DNA of 49,638 nt from a virus. Position 1 is the stretch's first letter. The number at the start of each line of letters is the position of its first letter. Positions 21,901-30,765 of this stretch are shown piece by piece. Under the pieces are notes generated by a model. That model did not search any database and had not been told where the DNA came from. It saw only the letters and a program-made list of their open reading frames with translations. A program made the position numbers and the translations under genes. Location of the stretch: positions 1 through 49,638 of IMG/VR virus record IMGVR_UViG_3300037560_000121; one strand, given 5' to 3'.

Positions 21901-22715
21901 ACGTTCATTCCCCTGTCTCGTAGTGCTTGGATATGTCGATTCTGAGCACCCGTTAAGGTTGGGTCTATGACATTGTACATACTCTCCATGTCTTCTACAA
22001 GCTGCATAGCCCTGGCATGGAGAGCTACACCTTCACGTGTACCTGTAGGCACGGGCCTAGGACGAGCTCCAGTCTTTGCTGCCTGCTCCGCTACTTCCTC
22101 TTCTAACAGCGCAAGGATAGATGGATTCACCTTCTTACCAAAGCGAGCAGAGATAGCAGAGAGGGCCGCAGGTATAACAAGCTCTCCCGCAGATCCCAAG
22201 GCTCCTATTGTTAGGATCTGTCGAGCGTATTCAGGTACATTATCCGCGTGCATCCCTGCACCATACAGCGCTCCAGCCACAGCACCACGAGTGAGCTTAC
22301 CTACACGAGTTAGGTCTGTTACCTTGTCAGCAGTCTTTACAACGAAGCCTAAGCTACGTGCAACCTTGCCACCCACCTTAAAGGCTAGACCACCTGGGAC
22401 GAATGTCCCTCCTATGAATCCAAGGCCATATGCTACCTTGCTGGTCCAGTTGTCACCATAGAAAGGCTTCAGATTCTCAGCTATCCTATTGACAGCTGGC
22501 ACTATTGTAAGTGGTTCAGTCAGTCCTCGCATGAGACCAGCAGCTAGGCTGGTGATAGGATTCCTGATGTTGTCCTCTTCTTCTTCTATACCAAAGCCTT
22601 CAACGTTCTGAAATCTCAGCCACGGATTCTGTCCAGGCTTCTGATTCAAGGTAGTCAGCGCAGCACTATCCTGAAACCGTAACCAGGGATTGGTCTCTTG
22701 TATAGGAGTGGTCAC
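18846..22715 (-). CDS. Large internal (ejection-type) virion protein
   Basis: A 1289-residue protein, the largest in the window and the last of the late block. NPWLRFQ occurs twice near the N-terminus (residues 9-15 and 30-36). It is followed by glycine-rich hydrophobic segments (GLGFIGGTFVPGGLAFKVGGK) suited to membrane insertion and then by long helical charged regions. The arrangement with two other large repeat-rich proteins is that of podovirus ejection proteins, which are released into the cell ahead of the DNA. No lytic transglycosylase or other enzyme motif was found by eye. Domain content of the middle is unresolved. Confidence 0.65.
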   Translation of the reverse strand: MTTPIQETNPWLRFQDSAALTTLNQKPGQNPWLRFQNVEGFGIEEEEDNIRNPITSLAAGLMRGLTEPLTIVPAVNRIAENLKPFYGDNWTSKVAYGLGFIGGTFVPGGLAFKVGGKVARSLGFVVKTADKVTDLTRVGKLTRGAVAGALYGAGMHADNVPEYARQILTIGALGSAGELVIPAALSAISARFGKKVNPSILALLEEEVAEQAAKTGARPRPVPTGTREGVALHARAMQLVEDMESMYNVIDPTLTGAQNRHIQALRDRGMNVPSMSVSPSAGRRLATELNVEQLNFSDLTLGQYRIVPLPHQDADVFQKLLGRLDDVSHQKIKRPDGEFVVVGLTEGFDRTVARELEQFGFMRGQEVIYKGTKWMALKPTKKGDGLWIAKVGRNKKPLAIKIKDARFLPIAQDITKPSVAKIQPLVAEFIEEHTLWPSQVDYNDAVKAFVGKKGMNTSEQLAFRRDLITKQRNALGKDDPSFGKVLKNMEKAAEKVDELPHPDGPLAELAATRGVVVREVWHEGGFKHVASDGAGQPLSPLLKSTDEMTEWLNAYQVEPPNLAPRGVNIADELVPGSGASSMPAHTTIDHSNAHWNPLLSAASGIMPRAKFLQFAQDALIKLGITDIKPFTDFFLPLASGRKAYLNTVSLWLKGGVLDDGTKVRGLLQIYNPKKPVIRAANKELFVDLLETPRTQWGKFAAEHGLNEKEVRAASEMREWLNQMFKRHVADKNITISGDDFIENYWPHYRRLADEDAPGSVAKAFGELFPGKDMNKPTMRFLSEMQRQGNMSKYDKDPFTVMLKYLRAGAYKSHMRETMDNAIDTFNKMPTNTKELQLIQRSMKDYIQLARYGAPEAFTSVNTAVETGLKMLNVKLDLTTQERIVNTYLTLNYGAYLGFRPGLALRNLYQTILTGMPLLGPKYLAYGMKAVFSGREAAFTKAKKMGALLTDHVPVFGDDMLYAEYQAANYAASGKVGRLEKLNRLGQRATNLGMRFYTSADTINRGVVSLGMRKKALDAWNKFGSKGEMDKFWSKSGINFFGPSIKEEFTKILRSSGAESAVDWIGARAAEDTQWIYQLGAGPSLFSHGFGRLFGQYGTWPSWYGAYMAQGIKNLKGLERASFLAKNIAVHKTIIMAGGLVGWNMSRWTGISSLTWMGGPFVDWYSDIKEIVSGITTSGEATAGRSIALSKFGLRDVGGDGAALLPAFTGKLTRGLVEGRIGLTKSEEIKDRLRFATYFLSAVTPGYLFFAKDAPDALKQEDLASFIGRALSIPLDTPGYSYPQVKLQGR

Positions 22716-22717
22716 AG

Positions 22718-24256
22718 CTATCTACCTCGAATCCTTTGACGATTTGCAGGAACAGGACCACCACCAGTATTAGGAGTGAATCGCTCCTTCAAGCTGCCTG
22801 CACCAAAGCTGCTGAAGTTAGAAAGACGGTGTTGTTCTAGCTCCAAGAGTCTGCCTCTTATACGTCTTACCTCCTCCACGTTGCCAGCTTCATCAGCTGT
22901 TATAAGCGCCTGACGAAGAGTCTGTTCTTCTCTAATAGTTTCCTCTTCAGTGAAGCCTGAGATGTCCCCTGGCTGTGCTTCAATCACCTCAGCTGTACCA
23001 CCTTCCAACTCTGCTGCTCGTTCTTGGACCATCTGCAAAAGTAGTGCCTTAAGTTCAGGAACTTGTATCTCCTCAATTCCAGCTATTGCAACCTCTAACT
23101 CTTCTGCAGTGTTGATGCTATTTACTTCATTCCTCATGTCTCTTACTAGATCCTCTGTGGTCTGCCGTGTCTCTCCTGTCTTTCCATCTTCTGACATCAT
23201 TCTGGAGAGAGCTAGTTCGAGATTAACGTTTACTGCAAAGGTGTCCTTCTCACCTCCCCACCAGTTCTTTTCAGGTTCCACAGTGACAACATCAGCACCA
23301 TACAGCTCAGAAGCAAGACCAACAATTGCTAGTGCATGAGTTCCTTCACTCAGGTGTTTAACCTTAAGCAAGTCAACCAAGATCTGCATCTTATCAGTGG
23401 TGTCAGAAGCAGCTCTAGCAGCGGATGCCAGTGCATCAGTGACAGACTTCTCTTCCACTTCAGTCAGCTGTTGGCTGTTTGCCAGCTTGAACGCCACTCG
23501 TGAATCTACACCATGGTCTGCCATAGTCTGGAAGAAGGGCTCTAGGAGTCTAAGTCGAGCTGTCGCAACTTCAGATGCTCCTTCTCCAAGCAGAGCAGTT
23601 GCTTGTGCATCAGCTAGTCTTCCTCTAGCCTCAGCCTCTACTGCTTGAGACGCTTGCAGGGTTGTTCCTGCTCGAAGATCTGCTATACCAGCTACAGCCA
23701 TTTGAGCTTGTACTTGACCTGGTGAGCTGCCTTGCTCTTCAAGAAAGAGTTTGTACCTATCTCGTTCATCTTGATTCGATTGCAAAATTGTAAGATCGAA
23801 GCCCTCCTGCTTCAGACCATTTTCTACAGTCAGTCTTGCAGTTTCTGGTGTAAACCCTGGAGGAAGTCCTAGTCGACTGCCAGTCATAAGCCACTGCTCA
23901 GGAGTTCTTGCACTAGCTGGAGTAGCTAACGCTAACGCCTCTTGGTTAGCGTTGATGTCCTCAGCAGTCAGCTCAAGACGTACATCTGTTGGTACCATCC
24001 CAGCAGTTGCCAGACCATCTATTGCATGCTGTCTTAAAGCAAGACCTTGATCTCCAGGTGACTGTAAAGCAAGCTCATTGATAGTCTTGAATCTACGAAT
24101 AGCTGCTTCTTCAACTGCCAGACTGTCAGCTAACTTCTCCCGTTCCACACGACGACGTGTCTCCTCATCTCCTCGACGTTGGTCACCTATCTCTCCCAAG
24201 CTCTTACCAATGCCAGAGACTCCAAAGAACTCCGGGGGTATGAATGAAACTCCCAT
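22718..24256 (-). CDS. Internal virion protein, helical
   Basis: A 512-residue protein, mainly alpha helical with acidic coiled-coil stretches (RRRVEREKLADSLAVEEAAIRRF near 35-57). MGVSFIPPEFFG is the N-terminus, and a flexible tail (NTGGGPVPANRQRIRGR) ends it. It is two bases from the 1289-residue gene, so the two are co-translated. Likely an ejection or core protein; no enzyme motif seen. Confidence 0.6.
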   Translation of the reverse strand: MGVSFIPPEFFGVSGIGKSLGEIGDQRRGDEETRRRVEREKLADSLAVEEAAIRRFKTINELALQSPGDQGLALRQHAIDGLATAGMVPTDVRLELTAEDINANQEALALATPASARTPEQWLMTGSRLGLPPGFTPETARLTVENGLKQEGFDLTILQSNQDERDRYKLFLEEQGSSPGQVQAQMAVAGIADLRAGTTLQASQAVEAEARGRLADAQATALLGEGASEVATARLRLLEPFFQTMADHGVDSRVAFKLANSQQLTEVEEKSVTDALASAARAASDTTDKMQILVDLLKVKHLSEGTHALAIVGLASELYGADVVTVEPEKNWWGGEKDTFAVNVNLELALSRMMSEDGKTGETRQTTEDLVRDMRNEVNSINTAEELEVAIAGIEEIQVPELKALLLQMVQERAAELEGGTAEVIEAQPGDISGFTEEETIREEQTLRQALITADEAGNVEEVRRIRGRLLELEQHRLSNFSSFGAGSLKERFTPNTGGGPVPANRQRIRGR

Positions 24257-24265
24257 GTTATCTCC

Positions 24266-26497
24266 TTAAGGTGCTAGTGCAAAGCTCGGGAAAGGCTCTT
24301 CATCACGAATTGGTAATTGTGAGGAAATCAGAGGACTAGGTTCCACATTGACAATAGGCAGTGGACCACCAACATTCCCACTGCTGCCAAATGTTCCACC
24401 AAAGTTAGCTCCACCATCTGGACCTGCTGGTCTATCATCTGGACCTGTGTTACCAAAGATTGTACCGACACCAGTATCACGTGGTCTAAAGTCATCAAAT
24501 CCAGCATCACCAAAGCCACTGACATCACCAAAGCTAGTGCCAGAGCCAGAGTTAAAGCCTCCAAAGTCTCCTGCAGGAGGTGTACCACCACCCTTTGCAG
24601 CACCAACGATACCAGCAACACCAGAACCAAGATCTCCCAACTGTGACACAGTGCTTGGACCAAAGGCAGTAGTTGATGCTGGTGTGGCACCAAGCAGCTT
24701 CGTCAACAGATCAAATCCACCTGTCTGCGTACGTGCGAACTCAGCCATCAAACGGCCTATCTCAGACTCACCAAAGTTGCGTTCCGTTGTGCCAAAGCCA
24801 AAGAGACTAGCAAGATCCTGTGACTGTTGTCCTCTCTGTGCAAGATCAAACCTGGCGTCTACTTGGCCTGCCTGTAAGGTTGGATTCAACATGGCCAGCA
24901 GTCTGTCTGACAATGCCTGATCTCCTTGTATACCAGCCTGGAAAGCAGTTGGTAAGGCTGATGCTGCACCTGCTTGCTCTAACCCTCCCAGACCTAAAGC
25001 AGCTCGAATTGAAGGATCGAGACCTGCAATCAGTTTCTGCAGATCAAAGTCAGCACCTGCTTGACCTATCTGGAGAGCCCCAGGCAAGGCAGCTGCTTGA
25101 CCTCGCTGTGCTATCTCAGCAGGACTCAACTCCGACTGGAGCTGTGTCGACAAGCTGCCAAGGAGGGCCTGGAGCTCCTGACCAGATCCTAGTCCTGCAG
25201 CGCTTACTGCGGAGGGAAGAGCAGAAGCCAAACCTCGTTGTCCAATCTCCGCAGATTGTAGTTCTGCTTGAAGCTGTGCAGGGAGGCTAGATATAAGCCT
25301 TTGTAGATCAAAGTCAGCCCCTATACCACCCTCCTGCAAAGCAGCAGGTACAATACTAGCAAGTGTCTCAGATGGACGACCCACAGCACTAGAGACTGCA
25401 CCACCTGCATTGATTGCTGCAATTCTCCTAGCTTCAGCCGACTCAAAGGACTGTCGTGAGAGATCCTCCTGCCCAAGTCTGAACCTACCCAGCTCTCTTC
25501 CAGCAGTCTCAAGTAGTCTCTTGTTTCTATCAGACGACCCAGCGCCAAGACCCAAAGCGCTCGACTCAGCTTTGATGTCAGCTAGTTGCTCGTCTAGATC
25601 ACGTCTGAATAGTGCTTCACCTTCTGTGAATGTATCAGTCAGATCAAAGCGATTTGCAGCTGTGGCCTGTTCTAGAGTTGGTAAGAGAGTATCAATGAGT
25701 CTCTGTTGATCAGCACCAGTGGCCAGCCCCTCTACCCTGTCTAACAGTCCAGCAGCTCTGCCTGTATCAGGTCCCTGTATACCTTGTATCTGTCGTAACA
25801 GCGCGTCCGTGCCCTCTGTTCCTGGAGCTCCAGACTGCAGCTGTCTTATTATCTCATCAACACCAGAGAGGTCGGCACCTTCAAAGCTTCCAAGTCTAGA
25901 CAGCAGTGCATCTGTGCCTCCTGTACCTGGACCTTCTGCGCTGAGGAGATCAATAAGAGACTGAGCACCTCCAAACTCAGGCCCTGCTAGACCCTGTAGC
26001 TGAGAGATGATATCTTCTGACGTAGATAGATCAGCACCACTACTTCTAAGTTGTTCGATGATTTGATTGGTCTGTCCTAGATCACCAGTGCCAGTCTCTC
26101 CAAGTTGTCTCAGGATGCTCTCAAAGTCTGATAGATCAGGACCAACCCCTTCAGAACCTATCTGCTCTCGCAACCCACTCGAAGCTACTCGCTGATCAAA
26201 GGCAGTAGCAGTACCTGTTGGACCACCGAATTGTGGCAGGGCTCCACCACCAGCTAGAAGCTCTTCTATACTTATACCAGCAGCTTCTAAGGCAGCCCGA
26301 AGCTCATCAGGAACACCAGATACAACCCTTTCAGAGGGACCGAATGCTCCACCTACAGCACTTCCAATAGCACCTCCAACGTCACCAACTACACCAGGGA
26401 TTTTACCAAGTATACTACCAGCGCCACTTACAACGTCCTTTGCACCACCAAAAATGCCCTTAGCGGCTCCTCCAATAGCCTTCCCGACAATGCCCAT
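24266..26497 (-). CDS. Repeat-rich internal virion protein
   Basis: A 743-residue protein. Residues 1-55 are a glycine/alanine/valine tract (GGAAKGIFGGAKDVVSGAG) like membrane-active glycine zippers of ejection proteins. Residues 115-260 hold about five divergent repeats of 27-30 residues (SGADLS, GTGGTDALL, GTEGTDALL), and residues 390-570 about four longer repeats (ADFDLQRLIS, ADFDLQKLIA, AEIGQRG, AEIAQRG). The C-terminus is glycine- and aspartate-rich. A tail-core or ejection protein is likely. Confidence 0.6.
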   Translation of the reverse strand: MGIVGKAIGGAAKGIFGGAKDVVSGAGSILGKIPGVVGDVGGAIGSAVGGAFGPSERVVSGVPDELRAALEAAGISIEELLAGGGALPQFGGPTGTATAFDQRVASSGLREQIGSEGVGPDLSDFESILRQLGETGTGDLGQTNQIIEQLRSSGADLSTSEDIISQLQGLAGPEFGGAQSLIDLLSAEGPGTGGTDALLSRLGSFEGADLSGVDEIIRQLQSGAPGTEGTDALLRQIQGIQGPDTGRAAGLLDRVEGLATGADQQRLIDTLLPTLEQATAANRFDLTDTFTEGEALFRRDLDEQLADIKAESSALGLGAGSSDRNKRLLETAGRELGRFRLGQEDLSRQSFESAEARRIAAINAGGAVSSAVGRPSETLASIVPAALQEGGIGADFDLQRLISSLPAQLQAELQSAEIGQRGLASALPSAVSAAGLGSGQELQALLGSLSTQLQSELSPAEIAQRGQAAALPGALQIGQAGADFDLQKLIAGLDPSIRAALGLGGLEQAGAASALPTAFQAGIQGDQALSDRLLAMLNPTLQAGQVDARFDLAQRGQQSQDLASLFGFGTTERNFGESEIGRLMAEFARTQTGGFDLLTKLLGATPASTTAFGPSTVSQLGDLGSGVAGIVGAAKGGGTPPAGDFGGFNSGSGTSFGDVSGFGDAGFDDFRPRDTGVGTIFGNTGPDDRPAGPDGGANFGGTFGSSGNVGGPLPIVNVEPSPLISSQLPIRDEEPFPSFALAP

Positions 26498-26769
26498 TAT
26501 AGAGTCCTTTTCTTAGGCTGCGTTATACCCTTAGGAGACACGCCCTGGAGGTTAGCCATAGACGTGTGACTAGGTTGTATCAACCCAAAATTAGGCATCT
26601 TGCCGTCTTGTCCCGCGGTAGGTGACGCTTGCCCAAAGAGTTGTTCAAGCATCGTTGCAAACTCTGGCCTACCTGTAAGTGCTCCTGTCATCTCACGTAA
26701 CTTTTTCAACAGCTCCGGCCGAAACGAGGCTATCATCTGCTGTTGATTCGTCCCCTGTCCTATCCCCAT
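26497..26769 (-). CDS. Small virion-module protein
   Basis: A 90-residue protein. Start at 26769 after GGGAGGCAGAG; it overlaps the end of the GNAT gene by 77 bases, and its stop overlaps the next ATG (TAATG). It has a glutamine-rich head, one helix (RPELLKKLREMTGAL) and an extended basic tail. Its position among the ejection proteins suggests a minor virion or chaperone role. Confidence 0.55.
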   Translation of the reverse strand: MGIGQGTNQQQMIASFRPELLKKLREMTGALTGRPEFATMLEQLFGQASPTAGQDGKMPNFGLIQPSHTSMANLQGVSPKGITQPKKRTL

Positions 26770-27418
26770 CTCTCTGCCTCCCGCCTCGTAGTATTTTAGC
26801 AGCTAGGAGGTCGTCTTGCTTAAGAAGACCGTGCCATGTGTGTTGTTCAGTCGTTGCTTCAATGTGCGCTTGTTCGATTGCTTCGTCTGTGAGTTCCTCA
26901 AGCAGCACTCCGAAGAGAAGCAGATCTGCCCATCTTCCCTTGTAGAGCAGAGCTTCCTTTCTCCGCCCCTCGATACGATAGCCTATCTTGTGTAAACGAT
27001 GGAGAGCAGAGAAGGCAAAGATTGGAACAGCCATGTCCATACGGTGCAGGCCAAACTCCTGCATGATAAGACGCTGAGCTGTTAGCAACACACGGTGCCT
27101 TCCTGCTCCAGACTTACGATCCCAGAAGATATAGTGCCCAAAAGCACTTGTGGCCTGGCTGATCTCTGTGAAGTATACCAGTCCAATCTCCTTCTCTTCC
27201 ACTTCTATAGAAAGGATGATTGTGCCTGGGACCATCACAATACTCAGGAAGTGTTCGTAATCGTTCAGTGTTACGTCAGAGAACATAACTCTATACTGTT
27301 GATATCGTTCCCAGGTCTCCTGCAACATAGACGTTGTGGGACGCCAGATATCAATGGTGTAGGTCTTGTCGTCCTCTGAGACTATCTCAAGGGGTAGACC
27401 CAATAACTTGTCGTGCAC
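26693..27418 (-). CDS. GNAT-like acetyltransferase in the virion module
   Basis: A 241-residue protein with GTG start after GGAG. Residues about 75-170 show the acetyltransferase pattern: strand TIILSIEVEEKEIGLVYFTE, an acetyl-CoA-loop-like SGAGRHRVLLTAQ, then HRMDMAVPIFAFSALHRLHK and GYRIEGRRKEALLYKG. The loop lacks the classic Q/RxxGxG/A form but has G-R-H-R. Such genes occur among structural genes of several podoviruses; substrate unknown. The C-terminal 50 residues are charged and overlap the next gene. Confidence 0.6.
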   Translation of the reverse strand: MHDKLLGLPLEIVSEDDKTYTIDIWRPTTSMLQETWERYQQYRVMFSDVTLNDYEHFLSIVMVPGTIILSIEVEEKEIGLVYFTEISQATSAFGHYIFWDRKSGAGRHRVLLTAQRLIMQEFGLHRMDMAVPIFAFSALHRLHKIGYRIEGRRKEALLYKGRWADLLLFGVLLEELTDEAIEQAHIEATTEQHTWHGLLKQDDLLAAKILRGGRQRDGDRTGDESTADDSLVSAGAVEKVT

Positions 27419-29135
27419 TTGGTGTCATCTCCGATCCGTAGATTTCTATTCTCTCCAACCCTCTGTTCCTAGACCAGCTGTTAGGATTGAAGGTCAGAAC
27501 AAGGTTACCACTCGCATTAACTGAATCACCAACCAAGACATCACCTGAGTCACTAAGAGTAGCATTGTTACCAACTGAGATATCAGCTGCAACACCTGTT
27601 ACTGGATTAGTGACATCAATAGGAACGTTACCATTTATATTTATGTCATCCAACAGCCACGGTCCTTGTACTGCCAAACCAGTAACAGCTGTTCCACCTA
27701 TCTCCAGAGCAAAGACCTTAGCGGGGTGATTAGGACGATATGTAGCAAACTCTCCTTCATTCTCTATCTCGGTTGTTGCTGCATCAAAGGTCTTGGTAGC
27801 TTGCTGGTTCCTGCCGTAGCTCATTATAAGGTCCAGTGCAGGAAAAGCAGGTGAATCTGTTTCAGTTCTGACGAGATCAATTCGATTCAGCCAGACTTCT
27901 CTACCTATGTAGTAAGAACCAGTGCTGATAAATGGCCTTGTAGGAGTGAGGCTGGCTAAGTCAAATGCATGTTGTGCATAATCTGAGGTTCCATTCTTGA
28001 CGCCGTAGACAAAGCCTTCAGGCTCAGTTCCAGGAGCGTCTGTCATCCAGTTCCAACCTGTATCCTTGTTTGACACCCATTCTAGTGTATCCAGACCAAG
28101 CATAAAGGTTTCACCAGCTGTAGGATCAGAGACAAAGACCATCTTAGATCGTTCAGACAGTAGCATGTTTACAATGTTTGTGAACAGCTTACCGCCTGTA
28201 CCCACAGATCTAGCTTGGCCGTCGTAGGCATAGAGAAGTCGGTCTTTGCCTATGTAGAATATCTTTGCTCCACTACTTGCTACAGCATATGTCCACTGTA
28301 CTCCAGCAATCTCTTCTCTCTGTGCAAAGCCGAAGGCAGGTGAGGAGCGACCTGTGGCAGACATCTGGACTGCACCAAAGTTGGTAAGAAGAAGGCCATC
28401 TTGGTTGTATTTCACAAAGCCTTGTGGACGACCAAGATGTCCAGGTATTGGGTTCGTTCCGGAGCCTGTACCAGACCAGTCAGTAGGATCGGCGTTTACC
28501 GTCCAGCCAAATAGGTAGCTGGAGCCGCTGACGTATACTGCAACAAGTACGTCGTCGATCATGAGAAGGAATTCTGCATTAGCAGGACTTCCAGCTACAG
28601 CAGCACTTGTGTCGTTTGTTGTATCCAGCTCATATACCTTAGCAGCACCATCGAAGCTGAAGTACAACTTGTCTTGGTATGGCGCTGCGACCACGTGCGG
28701 AGTGGTGGGTGTGAGTGTGGTATCCACAGTAGTGCTGGTGGTACCGTCGTGGTATGTTACCTTGAGTTTGTTGCTGTCACCTAAATCAAGATAGAAAGTG
28801 AATCTGTATACCTTGTTGAGCAGTCCAAACTCGTACTCTCCTACAACAGTCTTACTAGCTATAGTACTGATGGTCTCCCTCCAGATGGCGTAGATCGCTC
28901 CGTCACGCAGTATGCCATTATGCAGCTTCTGCAGAGCGCTGGGTGGTACGTTACGATTGCCTAGAGGCCAGACACTAGACCACGGACCCAAGGAGGCTTC
29001 AAAAGGCTGAGGATAGCTGTACTGATACCCACGACCATAACCTTGGCGGCCAGTGTGCCTAGAAGCACCTCGGGCACCTCCACGAATCCTAGCCACAGTC
29101 ACAATCTCTCTGGTTACGGTTACGTCCACGTCCAC
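27387..29135 (-). CDS. Beta-propeller-like tail/stabilisation protein
   Basis: A 582-residue protein. Repeating strand blocks (YQDKLYFSFDGAAKVYELD, DDVLVAVYVSGSSYLFGW, GAKIFYIGKDRLLYAYDG) resemble blades of a propeller, recalling the tail hub and DNA-stabilising proteins below the portal in P22-type phages. The start is uncertain: the frame opens at 29135 and overlaps the connector gene, but GTG codons at 29102 or 29096 would reduce the overlap. The propeller call is from pattern, not alignment. Confidence 0.55.
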   Translation of the reverse strand: MDVDVTVTREIVTVARIRGGARGASRHTGRQGYGRGYQYSYPQPFEASLGPWSSVWPLGNRNVPPSALQKLHNGILRDGAIYAIWRETISTIASKTVVGEYEFGLLNKVYRFTFYLDLGDSNKLKVTYHDGTTSTTVDTTLTPTTPHVVAAPYQDKLYFSFDGAAKVYELDTTNDTSAAVAGSPANAEFLLMIDDVLVAVYVSGSSYLFGWTVNADPTDWSGTGSGTNPIPGHLGRPQGFVKYNQDGLLLTNFGAVQMSATGRSSPAFGFAQREEIAGVQWTYAVASSGAKIFYIGKDRLLYAYDGQARSVGTGGKLFTNIVNMLLSERSKMVFVSDPTAGETFMLGLDTLEWVSNKDTGWNWMTDAPGTEPEGFVYGVKNGTSDYAQHAFDLASLTPTRPFISTGSYYIGREVWLNRIDLVRTETDSPAFPALDLIMSYGRNQQATKTFDAATTEIENEGEFATYRPNHPAKVFALEIGGTAVTGLAVQGPWLLDDININGNVPIDVTNPVTGVAADISVGNNATLSDSGDVLVGDSVNASGNLVLTFNPNSWSRNRGLERIEIYGSEMTPSARQVIGSTP

Positions 29136-29781
29136 CTCTACCTAGTGGCTTGACGACACCAGGAGAGAGCTGTGCAGTAGATCGTACACGCCGTAGTGTG
29201 CGCTTTTCCTGTCGAGTGGCTATCTTTCCCAGGGCTTCGTTCTTTAGGGTGATTGCTCTTGCATCATTTCCATACATGAACAGAAGGTCTACAGCGGCCA
29301 TTAGGACGATAATAAGATGCCAGTCTTCTGGCAACGTAGTATCGGTTCCAGCATCATAATCCATATCCACTGGCAGCTTTCTCCCAGCTGTACGGATTGT
29401 GAATATCTGGTCTGGAGTCGGATGGAGATAGATCAAGTCTCCATGCATTGTCCAATACTCTGGGTCACCTTCATCAGCCTCTGCATGATTCCAGGTGTAC
29501 CAGTCCCAGTCACGCTCAGATAGTGGATAGTCTCTGAATGGAGACGTTGTTCTGTTACGCATCGTCTCGATGTAGTAATCAGCAACGGGTGGAGTATAGC
29601 TCTCTGTACCATCAACTGTAGTGATACCAGCATCTGATATAGTCTCCAACGAGTCAAAGAAGAAGCTCATGGCGAGTTCCTTCTGTGACTCATTAAGAAA
29701 CAGGACTCTTTCCGTCCGATCTATGTCTCCACGCTGTCCTACGTACTTGTGTAGTTTCGCATCCATCGTCTCGATATCCAC
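29089..29781 (-). CDS. Head-tail connector (gp4-like)
   Basis: A 230-residue protein with GTG start at 29781 or the ATG five codons later. Helices near the N-terminus (KYVGQRGDIDRTERVLFLNESQKELAMSF is one continuous helical region) and ESYTPPVADYYIETM, followed by DYPLSERDWDWYTW, match the adaptor proteins that sit under the portal. The C-terminus is basic and glycine-rich. It follows the capsid gene in transcription order, separated by palindrome copy 5. Confidence 0.6.
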   Translation of the reverse strand: MDIETMDAKLHKYVGQRGDIDRTERVLFLNESQKELAMSFFFDSLETISDAGITTVDGTESYTPPVADYYIETMRNRTTSPFRDYPLSERDWDWYTWNHAEADEGDPEYWTMHGDLIYLHPTPDQIFTIRTAGRKLPVDMDYDAGTDTTLPEDWHLIIVLMAAVDLLFMYGNDARAITLKNEALGKIATRQEKRTLRRVRSTAQLSPGVVKPLGRGGRGRNRNQRDCDCG

Positions 29782-29800
29782 TATCCACTTCCTCCCATGC

Positions 29801-29817
29801 TTTTCACTCGGTGAAAG
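29801..29817. repeat. 17-bp palindromic boundary element, copy 5
   Basis: TTTTCACTCGGTGAAAG: the last base differs from the consensus, leaving seven strong pairs and a G-T pair. It lies in the 69-bp gap between the capsid gene (upstream in transcription) and the connector gene, about 20 bases before the connector start. It separates head genes from connector, tail and ejection genes. Confidence 0.8.
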
Positions 29818-29850
29818 AGAGGGCTAAGGAATCTTTCCTTTAACACATCC

Positions 29851-30762
29851 CTACGCACCCGCTGAACCAACGATCCACCGGAAGTCACCCCAGCCAACAC
29901 TAATACGGTGGCGACCTGTGAAGATGGCGTCACCCGTCATCGGGTCGTCATCACTCCGGAACTTGTCGTTGACGCGGACGTACATCCTGGCGCCTTCACC
30001 ACTCTCTGTGTCACTCTTTGTGGCAGTGAGGAACCATGCATCTGTGTCTGTGATGTGATGTACCAGCATCGGCTCTATGCCAAACATGGTCCTGATGACG
30101 TTCATGTTATGGTCAGCCGTGTTGGCTTCCATCTCAGACTTCAGCACCTTATTGACTTCCCAGATGTCACCTGGGGAGTGGATCAACTTTGATGCTCTCA
30201 CGTGGACTTTGAATCCTCGATCGTCAGTGAATGCCTCAAACAGCTCCAGGGCCTCCTGCAAGCCGTCCTGGCTGAAATCACCAGTGACCAAGTTGTCCAA
30301 CGTACTGCCATCCAACAAGGTGTGGGTGTTCTGGATCAATGCTTCACCAGCAGTATACCCAACAAAGCTTGTGCTGAAGGCGTTGTCCAGGATACTGAAT
30401 CCCTGCACCTCTTTGTTCTGTACTGCGCTGTTCGCCAATTCTTTGGACATACGGTTCATGATACCGTACTGATCATCTTCGAGCATCTCTTCCGTTACCC
30501 TAAACCCCAGGGCATAGGTAAAATGCGTGAACCGTAAGGTGCTACCAGGAATCGGATCGTCGAAGGTGTATACTCCGCCTTCGGCCTTGAAAGTGAATCG
30601 CTGGAGACCAGTCAGCTTGTAGGTTTCCTCATATGCTTTCTTGCTGGTCTTCGTTGGTAGCCACTTCGAGAACTCTTCAGGACGGAGCTTCAAGTTCTTG
30701 TAGAAGATTGAAGCAAGTCCTGGGGCAAGAAGTGGACTAAACTGTGTGCGTCTCGCAGTCAT
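29851..30762 (-). CDS. Major capsid protein (HK97-fold, gpT-like)
   Basis: A 303-residue protein with an excellent ribosome site (GGAGGTGCTTAGACT). Features resembling gpT-type major head proteins: an N-terminal region APGLASIFYKNLK, an E-loop-like basic segment WLPTKTSKKAYEETYK (about 34-49), FRVTEEMLEDDQYG (about 90) and an A-domain ending GDAIFTGRHRISVGWGDFRW. It follows scaffold-like and decoration-like genes, the expected order. No cleavage site is apparent. Confidence 0.75.
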   Translation of the reverse strand: MTARRTQFSPLLAPGLASIFYKNLKLRPEEFSKWLPTKTSKKAYEETYKLTGLQRFTFKAEGGVYTFDDPIPGSTLRFTHFTYALGFRVTEEMLEDDQYGIMNRMSKELANSAVQNKEVQGFSILDNAFSTSFVGYTAGEALIQNTHTLLDGSTLDNLVTGDFSQDGLQEALELFEAFTDDRGFKVHVRASKLIHSPGDIWEVNKVLKSEMEANTADHNMNVIRTMFGIEPMLVHHITDTDAWFLTATKSDTESGEGARMYVRVNDKFRSDDDPMTGDAIFTGRHRISVGWGDFRWIVGSAGA

Positions 30763-30765
30763 AGT

